The position numbers and the translations under genes were made by a program. A stretch of 23,978 nucleotides of DNA from a virus. The notes below the pieces were generated by a model, which saw nothing but the letters and a program-made list of their open reading frames with translations, searched no databases and had not been told where the DNA came from. This document shows positions 1 through 7,520 of the stretch, piece after piece. Location: positions 1 to 23,978 of the IMG/VR virus record IMGVR_UViG_3300035698_009070; one strand, 5' to 3'. Position 1 is the stretch's first letter. Each line of letters opens with the position of its first letter.

Positions 1-894
1 CAATCCTTGATCCCACGCTTTTCTGCGTCTGTTTAATGTTTCATGTAATCTAGATTCACCACGAGTGCCTCCATAATTTATAAAAAACCCATAATTAAAA
101 GGATTCAAATTATCCCTTATTAAGAAATCACTACTAAAACTAACATCACTTGAATATCTACATACTCTTATCTGTTTTTTCGTTTCTCGTTTACCATATT
201 TATAAATCATAACTGGGTGTTCTTCTTTAATATTTTCTTCCCCAGTATCATATAAACTTATTGTAGTTGTATTTAAAGCATTAAGTCCCCTACTTTCTAA
301 AGTATTTAACTCAACATTCATTGGTTTATCCAATTGAAAGAAAGTATCACAATCACCATATATAATCCACTTTGGCTTTTGTTCATGAATCACATTTAAC
401 ATCTCATTTTGTAATTGATCTAAATTAAATGATCCACCATTATCATATCTATGTGAACTTATATCATTTTCTTGAATCCATTCCCATGTACCATCATCTG
501 ACATATGATCAACAATATACATCTCAACACCGTTTTGCTTACACCATTCATATTGTAATGGTAACCAGACCTTTTCATTATAAGCACAATAAATTGCTAG
601 AACTTTATCTTCATTAAAATTCTCATTGAATAGTTCAGTCGATTGTTGATACTTATTTTTAATAACTGCCTTATGTGTATTTTTTCTCAATTCTGGATTA
701 TAATTATTAATAAACACACCACCAGACTCATCAAAGTTATTTGGATTATCAGGAATGAATCTTTCCCCTCTACTTGGTCTTTTCCTTTTAAACTCATAAT
801 GTATATTTTGGTATTCTACATTACCTTTATTATCCCATTGTTTTATTTGAGAATCTGGAAATCTCCACCTTTTATTACCTTTTATTATTAACAT
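1..894 (-). CDS. Glycosyltransferase, GT2/GT92-like, 3' end beyond window
   Basis: This gene is read leftward from an ATG at 894 and stays open to base 1, so 298 codons are visible and the C-terminus is missing. Residues 1-54 form a module also found at the start of the 1099-aa glycosyltransferase at 3408-6707 (RWRFPD, EYQNIH, FKRKR, FIPDNPNNF are shared). A glycosyltransferase fold begins near residue 98 with AIYCAYNE, then IVDHMSDDGTWEW, and a metal-binding-type GDCDTFF motif. Near the edge NYGGTRG and HETLNRRRKAWDQG resemble the end of the GT2/GT92-like fold. It probably transfers a sugar from a nucleotide donor in the cytoplasm; donor and acceptor cannot be read from sequence. It is the last visible gene of the operon, 6 bases after the epimerase gene. 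Confidence 0.85.
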   Translation of the reverse strand, partial: MLIIKGNKRWRFPDSQIKQWDNKGNVEYQNIHYEFKRKRPSRGERFIPDNPNNFDESGGVFINNYNPELRKNTHKAVIKNKYQQSTELFNENFNEDKVLAIYCAYNEKVWLPLQYEWCKQNGVEMYIVDHMSDDGTWEWIQENDISSHRYDNGGSFNLDQLQNEMLNVIHEQKPKWIIYGDCDTFFQLDKPMNVELNTLESRGLNALNTTTISLYDTGEENIKEEHPVMIYKYGKRETKKQIRVCRYSSDVSFSSDFLIRDNLNPFNYGFFINYGGTRGESRLHETLNRRRKAWDQGL

Positions 895-900
895 TTTATT

Positions 901-1986
901 TTATTTTATTTTTAAGAATTCTATTAATTCTATAATAATATTCTCACCAGCCATACCTTCACCGTATAGATTTTTCTTAAAATTTGGATTCAATTGTTGT
1001 AATCTATTAAATCCACTTACTATAATATCTCTATCACTCCCAACAATAATATTAAATGAATTATTTACAAGTTCTACCCACTCAGTTTCATCACGAAGAG
1101 TTAGACACATCTTACCAAAGAAAAAAGCTTCTTTCTGCAACCCACCACTATCAGTAACAACACAATCACAACTTTTCAATAGGTGTATCATTTCTAAGTA
1201 ACCAACTGGTTCTATCATAAGTATATCAGATACATCAATATCAATATTATTTAAAATATTTTTAGTTCTTGGGTGAATAGGAATTACTATTTTACTCTTC
1301 TTATTAATTTCCAACAGTGCAGAAAAAATAGACTTCAATCTATCAATATTATCAGTATTCTCTGCCCGGTGTACAGTACATAAAATAAAGTTTTTTGGTA
1401 GATTAACCAAATTTGGAATTTTCGATTTAGTTTCATAAAACAATGCTGCGTCTTGCATAACATCACCACTCTCAACTATCTTAATATCCATGTTTTTATA
1501 TCCCTCTTTTTCAAGATTTTTAACTGCTTGATTAGTTGGGCAAAATAAAATATCTGAAATCCGATCTGATAAAATTCTGTTTATTTCCTCAGGCATTAAC
1601 ATGTTGAAGGATCTTAAACCGGCCTCAACATGCGCGAGTTTAATATGTAATTTTTTAGCGGCTAATGCACCGGCTAAAGTGGAATTAGTATCACCATAAA
1701 TCAATACACAATCTGGATTTTCTATCAATAAAACATTTTCTATTTTTTCAAGCATTTGCCCAGTCATAGCACCATGCCCTAAGCCATTAACATTTAAATG
1801 GTAATGAGGTTTAGGAATGTCCAATTCTTCAAAAAAAACATCTGACATGTTTTTATCATAGTGTTGGCCAGTATGGATAATTATTTCCTCTATTTCCTCA
1901 TTATAAAAATCCCTAATATATCTACTTATAACAGCCGCTTTTATGAATTGAGGACGTGCCCCTATTATTGTTACAATTTTTAACAT
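901..1986 (-). CDS. wecB: UDP-N-acetylglucosamine 2-epimerase (WecB/MnaA family)
   Basis: The product interconverts UDP-GlcNAc and UDP-ManNAc, giving a precursor for ManNAc-containing surface glycans. At 361 aa it has the usual length for the non-hydrolysing bacterial enzyme. Family motifs are intact: GARPQFIK at residues 9-16, HTGQHYD at 38-44, YGDTNST with Asp99, HVEAGLRS with Glu121, MPEEINR with Glu134, TVHRAEN with His206, and TDSGGLQKEA near 290. Asp, Glu, Glu and His correspond to the catalytic residues known for E. coli WecB. It lies between the methyltransferase and the partial glycosyltransferase with gaps of 10 and 6 bases, so it is co-transcribed with them. A phage copy suggests the phage makes its own donor sugar, either to decorate virions or DNA or to alter the host surface; which of these is not evident. 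Confidence 0.95.
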   Translation of the reverse strand: MLKIVTIIGARPQFIKAAVISRYIRDFYNEEIEEIIIHTGQHYDKNMSDVFFEELDIPKPHYHLNVNGLGHGAMTGQMLEKIENVLLIENPDCVLIYGDTNSTLAGALAAKKLHIKLAHVEAGLRSFNMLMPEEINRILSDRISDILFCPTNQAVKNLEKEGYKNMDIKIVESGDVMQDAALFYETKSKIPNLVNLPKNFILCTVHRAENTDNIDRLKSIFSALLEINKKSKIVIPIHPRTKNILNNIDIDVSDILMIEPVGYLEMIHLLKSCDCVVTDSGGLQKEAFFFGKMCLTLRDETEWVELVNNSFNIIVGSDRDIIVSGFNRLQQLNPNFKKNLYGEGMAGENIIIELIEFLKIK

Positions 1987-1996
1987 CTTTATATTT

Positions 1997-2566
1997 TTAT
2001 ATTATAGTCGCATTCACAACAAAAATATAATTATTTTCTGATACAGTGAATCGTTTTATCGCGTGTATATCTAGAACATCTTTATAATAATTCATAATAT
2101 ATTCCTCATCTTCATATACCCTATAATGATTTACAGACATATAGCTTGGTACTGAAAATATTATGTTATTTTTTGGTAAATTCTGAATAACATTAATATC
2201 ATCATCAATATGTTCAAATGTCTCAACACTTAGAAAATCACAATCTCTGTATTCGGTAAAATCAAATTTTCGCAAATCACCCTCAACCCACTCATATTTT
2301 GAGACTTTATCCCTAGCCATATCTAATGCAACTTTACTAAAATCTATTCCTGTGTAATTTTTAAACCCTTTATCATACATTATATGACCAAGATGCCCTG
2401 GTCCACAGCCTAAATCAACATATTTTTTAGATATATTTAATATACTAATAATATAATTCCAAACGTCTATATAAAGTTCGATATCATTGTAATGTTTTGA
2501 ATATATACTATTCTTATTAAATATTTCATCATATGATACTGCTTCAAATATTTCTTTACTTTTCAT
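1997..2566 (-). CDS. Class I SAM-dependent methyltransferase
   Basis: A 189-aa Rossmann-fold methyltransferase. Motif I (VDLGCGPGHLG, residues 50-60) is the SAM-binding glycine loop. GIDFSKVALDMAR (73-85) supplies the acidic residue that binds the ribose, WVEGDLRKFDF (93-103) is motif III-like, and FLSVETFEHIDDD (111-123) matches the post-motif helix seen in the UbiE/Methyltransf_11 group. No target-recognition domain is present, so this is a small-molecule or sugar methyltransferase rather than an obvious DNA enzyme. Its start overlaps the end of the preceding gene by 11 bases, indicating translational coupling. In this operon the likely role is O-methylation of a sugar or glycan, which is an inference from context. 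Confidence 0.85.
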   Translation of the reverse strand: MKSKEIFEAVSYDEIFNKNSIYSKHYNDIELYIDVWNYIISILNISKKYVDLGCGPGHLGHIMYDKGFKNYTGIDFSKVALDMARDKVSKYEWVEGDLRKFDFTEYRDCDFLSVETFEHIDDDINVIQNLPKNNIIFSVPSYMSVNHYRVYEDEEYIMNYYKDVLDIHAIKRFTVSENNYIFVVNATII

Positions 2567-3407
2567 ATTGTTCTTTTATTATTTTAGTTATTACCCATGC
2601 AGACATCGCACGAACTCTAAAGTTTTTATGATTCAGATACGATAATGTCTTTTTATATATTAAACTAAGTCTGTTATTATATTTTTCTTCTCCTATTATA
2701 TTACTAATTTCCACACCATATATCTTATAAATTAAGTAACCAACTGGGACACCCCACCCAATAGATCCATCTTGTAACCAATCATTATCTGTCAATAGGA
2801 AAGTTTTTAATGAATTTTTAATTAGATTTACATCATAGAAATATTTTTTTAATACATTAAAGTGATAAAGCATTAAGCCTAAATGAAAATTATCTTCATA
2901 TCTACTGGTGATGTATTCACCATTTACTATTTTAAAATATTCCCAATTCCCATTTTTCTGATTATCTTTCAACATTGTAAATAGTTCCTTTGCTTCTTTA
3001 ATAAAATTATTCTCTGCATATATAACTGCTGCTGCACTTGAAACATTTGGTACAATATAATTTATCTCCTCACTACAATATCGTTGGTATCCATTTTGGT
3101 ATTTTCCTATTGTTTTCAAATTATTAATTATAGATAATACAGCTTCACTATTATTAATCTCTTTTAAAAACTCATAACAAGCCCAACCTGTATATATGTA
3201 AATATTTTCTTTTGTACACTGTGTATTTAATATTTTAATTGGTTCATTTAATGTTTTATTTCGGCTAACAACCTCATCTAACATAGCCGTGGTTGATAGT
3301 CCCAATTTATGATACGCATAACCCAAATACGCATAACCATCAGCCGAAGACTTTTCAAAATAAACATTAGTATCTGGTAGTTTAATATTCTCTATTTTTT
3401 TATACAT
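2556..3407 (-). CDS. Alpha-helical protein of glycan operon, unknown function
   Basis: I do not recognise this 283-aa protein. It reads as repeated helical pairs: YAYLGYAYHKLG (25-36), YTGWACYEFLKEI (72-84), then VSSAAAVIYAENNFIKEAKELFTML, YEDNFHLGLMLYHF, IGWGVPVGYLIYKIYG, and a helix near the C-terminus. Conserved-looking Trp, Tyr and Gly sit between the helices, a look shared by (alpha/alpha) toroid proteins such as glycan hydrolases, epimerases and terpenoid cyclases. No catalytic signature is clear. The ATG at 3407 follows directly on the stop of the 1099-aa glycosyltransferase, so the genes are coupled. Participation in glycan synthesis or modification is inferred only from position. Confidence 0.75.
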   Translation of the reverse strand: MYKKIENIKLPDTNVYFEKSSADGYAYLGYAYHKLGLSTTAMLDEVVSRNKTLNEPIKILNTQCTKENIYIYTGWACYEFLKEINNSEAVLSIINNLKTIGKYQNGYQRYCSEEINYIVPNVSSAAAVIYAENNFIKEAKELFTMLKDNQKNGNWEYFKIVNGEYITSRYEDNFHLGLMLYHFNVLKKYFYDVNLIKNSLKTFLLTDNDWLQDGSIGWGVPVGYLIYKIYGVEISNIIGEEKYNNRLSLIYKKTLSYLNHKNFRVRAMSAWVITKIIKEQYEK

Positions 3408-6400
3408 TTAACTCTTTTTTATTTTGGCTATTTGGTCTTCATTTAATTCTAAACCTTTAAATCGTTTTAAGATAGGTAAGTTGGTAACCATATCAATATT
3501 AGTATTTTCAAATAAATGTGAGTATTCATCAGGAACTACCAAAGGTTCGAAAAATCTATCTCTATCAGATATATTATTATAACCATGTATATCAACACCA
3601 TCAGTTCGTGTATTTTGACCTCTATATTTTTTGATTTTTCCATATTTTTCCAATGTGTTGAATATATAAACATCAATATTTTTTTTCTTATCATTTTCTG
3701 GTAATTTCTTAATAAGTTTTGTACACCAAGCCATATTTAATCTACAAGGGTGATTACATGAGTCGTGTGCATCGAAAAGCAATGCCTTATCATATTTATA
3801 TGAATAAAAATATCCTCTTTGTTCATCATAATAATCACAGTTTTGTGTGATGAATGCTTGATATGTCTCCTCAAGTCTATCAGGATGTGAATAACAATCA
3901 CCAGCGTGTAATAAAAAACATTTAGAATCAGATGCAATTTCTGCCAATTTTACCCATTTTAATCCTAGTGGTATCCACTCATCTAATTGAATATATTCGA
4001 TTCTTACACACCCGGACTCTTTTAATCTTTCAGACCAAGACATTAACTTATCACGCCCATAATCTTTATTATTTTTTTCTTCAATTACAAGTAATTCCCA
4101 AGTAGTAGTAGTCTTTTGTTTTGCTAAACTTTCAAGTGCTAATTCAACAATTCGACCCATATTAAAAATTGGGAGGGCAACTGTTAAATTTATTAAACCA
4201 TCTTTAAATTTGTTTCTAACATATTCCACATCACTAATTATTAGATTCATTTTTGCTGGATACATGACACCTTGTTCTCTGAATTTATCATCATTTATTT
4301 TTTTATGATATGGGTGCATAACACTAATATCTCCTCTATGTTCACATAATGCAAATTTAGTTTGTATTATTTTTTTACCGGTTTTTTCATTAAATACATC
4401 TCTAAATGAAGCACCAACACCTGACCCATATTTATTATTTTTATTTATGGAATTTTTTGGAATTTTTATTTGTATATTTTTCATTACATCATAAGTACTA
4501 ATAAAACAAGTATCTACCCAGTTAGTTTCCATTATTTTAGTTCCCATTATTTCAGCTTCTGGTATTTTCTCAAATATCTTCTCATGTGAGTTTAATGTAA
4601 AGAAATTAACACATAAAACATCTTTTGATATAAGTTTTGTTAACCTATTAAAAAAGTCATTAACTATTATAATATCGTCTGGAATTTGTATATAATAATC
4701 AAATCGTTTATTATTTAAATCTTTGTACATTTTGTTATTTAATTCCCAGAATCCCCACTTACCATAATTTCTATCTGTCTTCTTGTAATCCCATCCATTG
4801 GTTATACAGAATTTTTTTACATCACTGTAATTAGAATCACACCTGTCATGATAAACAGACACATTAATATCACAATCAGTATACTCATCTTGTTCTTTTA
4901 TTTGCTTTAATAAATCTAAACAAAACTCAGGTCTTTTATGTGTCATTATATTCAATTGTACTTTCTTCACAAAATCTATATTTATGTCTAAGAATTTAAA
5001 CATATCATTTGAAATTGTGTTTATGTCATTTTTCTTTCTGTTTTTATATTCTTGTAATATTGATTCACATATATCGTCAATATTTTCCCATTTAATACTA
5101 TGTGGTAGTCCACCGTTATAAATGCATCGTCTTCCCATTAGACCCATCTCAACTACAGTATTTGGTAAACCATCATGTGGTGTAAGTCTTAATCCGATGA
5201 AACATTTTTTATATACTTTCATTAATTCACTATTATTATATGAATCACGGTATGCAATAATGACTTTTAATTTAGTTCTCTCTTCTATTTCAACTACCAT
5301 ATCTTCGTTATAAAAACTTGGATTTTTTCGACTTGAATACATGTAAATACAGGTACCACGATTCTTGGGTGTAATTTGATTAATGTCTGTGGGTGTGACA
5401 GGTAAAATTGTATGTGTTATCCCAAGTACTTTTAAATCGACAGACACAAACTCACTCATTGCAATATGAGTAATGTTTGGTGCTTTCAAATTGTATCGTG
5501 AAAACTTCTCAATTACCATTGAATCAGAACCGCACCATATTACAGTCGCATTTGATTTATGGTTGACTAATTTTTCATAATCTTCCGTTCTATACAATCC
5601 GAAAAACACAGCATGTTTATTTTCATCATTATATTCAGTAAAGTTATATTTTGAAAAAAGTTTATCTTTGAATCTTTTAACAGATTCACTAACATTACAT
5701 TGCATTTTCTGTAACGGTTCTTGTAAATCTATTTCATTATGTGTAATAAATTCATTGATGATAGTAGTATCTTTTCGCTCTCTTATTAATTTTTGAATAT
5801 TTTTTCTATATTTACTTTTAATACCATATTTCTCACTATTGATTAGATTATGATCATGTATTCGTCTTAATATAGTCACTTTATTAGAATTATATATTGA
5901 TAACCCATTTCGTTTAAATCTATCAACAAGATCACTATCGGCACCACATCGCCAGATTTCAAACCCATTTAATGATAAGAAAATATTTCGACTAAATATG
6001 ATAGTACCACCTGGATTATATTCACACCCTCTATCATTTTTATTCGGGTGATTGAAGTTTACACACTTCACAACTACAAAATTTTCACTTTCTTTATATT
6101 CATTAATGTTAGTAACTAAGAAATCATCTAACATAATATCATCTGCACCAATTACACATATTGTATCATATTTACTATGTGATATTAATGTATTTAACAT
6201 AATATAGGGTCCTGAATTTTTAGATATATTTATTATTTTTAAATTATTATACTTATATTTAATTAAATTAACCTTATTAAGAGTTTCAAAACAACCATCA
6301 ATACCTAACAATATTTCATAGTTTTTATTAGAATTAAAATATGTTTGTCGTGAAATACTATCTAAACATTCTTCAATATATTCGGCCGCATTAAAGGCGG

Positions 6401-6707
6401 AGATACAAATACTGATTTTCTTAGATTCGATTGGTGTTTCTTTAACAGTAGATTCTATTGGTGTAGATTCGATTGGTATTTCTTTAACAGCTATATCTTG
6501 TAAATTTTTGTTATTTTTATTTCTAAAAAATCCTTTATCTTCTTTAAAATTATTTGGGTTATCAGGAATAAATTGCTCACCTCTCTTGGTCCTTTTTCTT
6601 TTAAACTCAAAATGTATATTTTGATATTCGATATTACCCTTGGAATCCCAAGATTTTATTTGTTTGTCAGGAAATCTCCATCTTTTATCTCCTAATATTA
6701 TTATCAT
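3408..6707 (-). CDS. Giant multi-domain glycosyltransferase (1099 aa)
   Basis: First gene of the glycan operon. Residues 1-54 are the module shared with the gene at 1-894. Residues 75-97 are a repetitive Pro-Ile-Glu-Ser/Thr linker. Domain 1 (about 97-300) is a GT2-type GT-A fold: ISICISAFNAAEYIEECLDS, an IGADD metal site at 186-190, and GADSDLVDRFKRNG. Domain 2 (about 365-555) looks like the C-terminal half of a GT-B enzyme: GLRLTPHDGLPNTVVEMGLMG at 505-525 has the EX7E-type arrangement. Domain 3 (about 582-800) is another GT-A-like fold, with LNIMTHKRPEF and IQIPDDI. Domain 4 (about 847-1060) is a second GT2 domain, with VALPIFNMGRIVELALESL and LLHAGDCYSHPDR. Such a chain could add several sugars in sequence. 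No signal peptide or membrane segment is seen, so it should act in the cytoplasm. Substrates are unknown. Confidence 0.9.
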   Translation of the reverse strand: MIIILGDKRWRFPDKQIKSWDSKGNIEYQNIHFEFKRKRTKRGEQFIPDNPNNFKEDKGFFRNKNNKNLQDIAVKEIPIESTPIESTVKETPIESKKISICISAFNAAEYIEECLDSISRQTYFNSNKNYEILLGIDGCFETLNKVNLIKYKYNNLKIINISKNSGPYIMLNTLISHSKYDTICVIGADDIMLDDFLVTNINEYKESENFVVVKCVNFNHPNKNDRGCEYNPGGTIIFSRNIFLSLNGFEIWRCGADSDLVDRFKRNGLSIYNSNKVTILRRIHDHNLINSEKYGIKSKYRKNIQKLIRERKDTTIINEFITHNEIDLQEPLQKMQCNVSESVKRFKDKLFSKYNFTEYNDENKHAVFFGLYRTEDYEKLVNHKSNATVIWCGSDSMVIEKFSRYNLKAPNITHIAMSEFVSVDLKVLGITHTILPVTPTDINQITPKNRGTCIYMYSSRKNPSFYNEDMVVEIEERTKLKVIIAYRDSYNNSELMKVYKKCFIGLRLTPHDGLPNTVVEMGLMGRRCIYNGGLPHSIKWENIDDICESILQEYKNRKKNDINTISNDMFKFLDINIDFVKKVQLNIMTHKRPEFCLDLLKQIKEQDEYTDCDINVSVYHDRCDSNYSDVKKFCITNGWDYKKTDRNYGKWGFWELNNKMYKDLNNKRFDYYIQIPDDIIIVNDFFNRLTKLISKDVLCVNFFTLNSHEKIFEKIPEAEIMGTKIMETNWVDTCFISTYDVMKNIQIKIPKNSINKNNKYGSGVGASFRDVFNEKTGKKIIQTKFALCEHRGDISVMHPYHKKINDDKFREQGVMYPAKMNLIISDVEYVRNKFKDGLINLTVALPIFNMGRIVELALESLAKQKTTTTWELLVIEEKNNKDYGRDKLMSWSERLKESGCVRIEYIQLDEWIPLGLKWVKLAEIASDSKCFLLHAGDCYSHPDRLEETYQAFITQNCDYYDEQRGYFYSYKYDKALLFDAHDSCNHPCRLNMAWCTKLIKKLPENDKKKNIDVYIFNTLEKYGKIKKYRGQNTRTDGVDIHGYNNISDRDRFFEPLVVPDEYSHLFENTNIDMVTNLPILKRFKGLELNEDQIAKIKKS
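6423..6491 (-). repeat. Tandem repeat encoding a PIEST-type linker
   Basis: Two near-identical 27-base units (6423-6449 and 6465-6491) flank a partial 15-base unit. They encode the repeated peptide VKEIPIEST / PIEST / VKETPIESK between the N-terminal module and the first glycosyltransferase domain. Repeats like this can change copy number by slippage, giving a linker of variable length without loss of frame because the units are multiples of three. Confidence 0.8.
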
Positions 6708-6740
6708 GAAACAAGTTGTTTTTTTTTATATATAAAAAAT

Positions 6741-6917
6741 ATGATTGTGGAATCGACGAAAACACTTAAAAATTATGGTATTAATGCAGAAAAAGAATTA
6801 ACTTCTATTCTATCTAAATATTTAAGTGATGAAATAAACAAATCCATCCTTAATAATTTAATACTAGGTGGTATTACTTTAAAAAGGATGGATAAAATTA
6901 AAAAAATATTTAATTAG
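6741..6917 (+). CDS. 58-aa protein resembling a segment of T4-type major capsid protein
   Basis: A short plus-strand gene (ATG 6741, TAG 6915-6917) among minus-strand genes. Its stop overlaps the stop of the tail-tube-like gene by 4 bases. Residues 8-40 read TLKNYGINAEKELTSIL followed by S-K-Y-L-S-D-E-I-N-K and a hydrophobic helix. From memory, the T4 gp23 capsid protein contains a segment ending G-M-D-A-D-A-E-L-S-G-I-L-A-T-E-I-M-L-E-I-N-R with the same spacing of G, A, EL, IL and EIN. The resemblance suggests a stand-alone copy of a capsid helix motif, or a small protein that pairs with the capsid or scaffold. It is too short to be a capsid protein. No Shine-Dalgarno sequence is present. Function unknown. 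Confidence 0.6.
   Translation: MIVESTKTLKNYGINAEKELTSILSKYLSDEINKSILNNLILGGITLKRMDKIKKIFN
6842..6893 (-). terminator. Long hairpin, possible terminator for tail-gene transcription
   Basis: A perfect 10-bp outer stem (ATCCATCCTT at 6842-6851 with AAGGATGGAT at 6884-6893) encloses an inner 6-bp stem (TAATAC 6859-6864 with GTATTA 6871-6876). Read on the minus strand it is followed by a T-rich stretch (TTGTTTATTT), as expected of an intrinsic terminator downstream of the tail-tube-like gene. It lies inside the 58-aa plus-strand gene, so the same DNA may serve as both coding sequence and terminator. Confidence 0.5.
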
Positions 6918-7513
6918 ATTTTTTGTATGATAATAGGAACATCTTTAGTTTCTATTACTTTACTCTTATCTAATAAGAATTCTATATCATAAAAGTTATA
7001 ATTAAAAGTTAATGTGAATTCTTTAGGGTTTACTTTTTGTTGAGAATAGTTAAAGTTGTTATCAGACAAACTTCTTAATATAATTTCAAAGAATTTTATT
7101 ACGTAAATCGCATCTCTGTGAATATCAACACAAGTAATTGTGAAAGGTTGTAAAAATGAATTCTCAACATCTAGATAATGTTTATTTATTATATCAAACA
7201 TCAACCAATAATTTAAATCGGCATCAACAGACCTAAAAGTAACCTGTAACTCACGAGTTGTTATAATATCCTGTATATTTTTAGCCGGTTTGAAATTTCT
7301 TTCCTTACCACGCATTCTTATCTGCATAGGCATATCAAATGATATACCAGGAAAGTTAACTGACTTAATAGTAGAATTTAAATAGTCGATTACACTCTCA
7401 TATTGAACCCAATTTTTTTCTAACACTGGGGTATAAGAATCTATTAGTTCATTTTTTAAGAATGAATTTGGTAGATTAAATATAAACTGACTCGATTGTG
7501 AACTTAAACGCAT
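6914..7513 (-). CDS. Tail-tube-like virion protein
   Basis: A 199-aa protein whose pattern resembles T4 gp19/gp54-type tail-tube proteins. After an N-terminal extension it has VNFPGISFDMPMQIRMRG (52-69), corresponding to the 'LPG' strand region. ELQVTFRSVDADLNYWLMFD (88-107) resembles the central strand plus helix, and the C-terminal block near 160-180 (VNPKEFTLTFNYNFYDIEF) resembles the last long beta-strands of the tube fold. It follows the 653-aa structural gene with a 7-base gap and is probably co-transcribed with it. It could be the tube monomer or a tube-fold baseplate or tail-terminator protein; fold resemblance alone cannot decide. Confidence 0.6.
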   Translation of the reverse strand: MRLSSQSSQFIFNLPNSFLKNELIDSYTPVLEKNWVQYESVIDYLNSTIKSVNFPGISFDMPMQIRMRGKERNFKPAKNIQDIITTRELQVTFRSVDADLNYWLMFDIINKHYLDVENSFLQPFTITCVDIHRDAIYVIKFFEIILRSLSDNNFNYSQQKVNPKEFTLTFNYNFYDIEFLLDKSKVIETKDVPIIIQKI

Positions 7514-7520
7514 TTTTTAA

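Noticed and set aside
429-891. Two plus-strand open frames of 62 and 82 codons
   Set aside because: They lie antisense to the clear glycosyltransferase gene at 1-894 and have low-complexity His/Tyr/Ile/Leu-rich translations typical of the reverse of AT-rich coding DNA.
1997-2566. The methyltransferase start MKSKEIFEAVS looks like the leader MKHIKTFEAVS
   Set aside because: It lies in the glycan operon, the first residues before motif I are expected in a methyltransferase, and one similar stretch is not enough to count it in the family.
3737-5313. Frames inside the 1099-aa glycosyltransferase (3737-3937 minus, 5122-5313 plus)
   Set aside because: They are overlapped by a well-supported long gene and show no recognisable domain.
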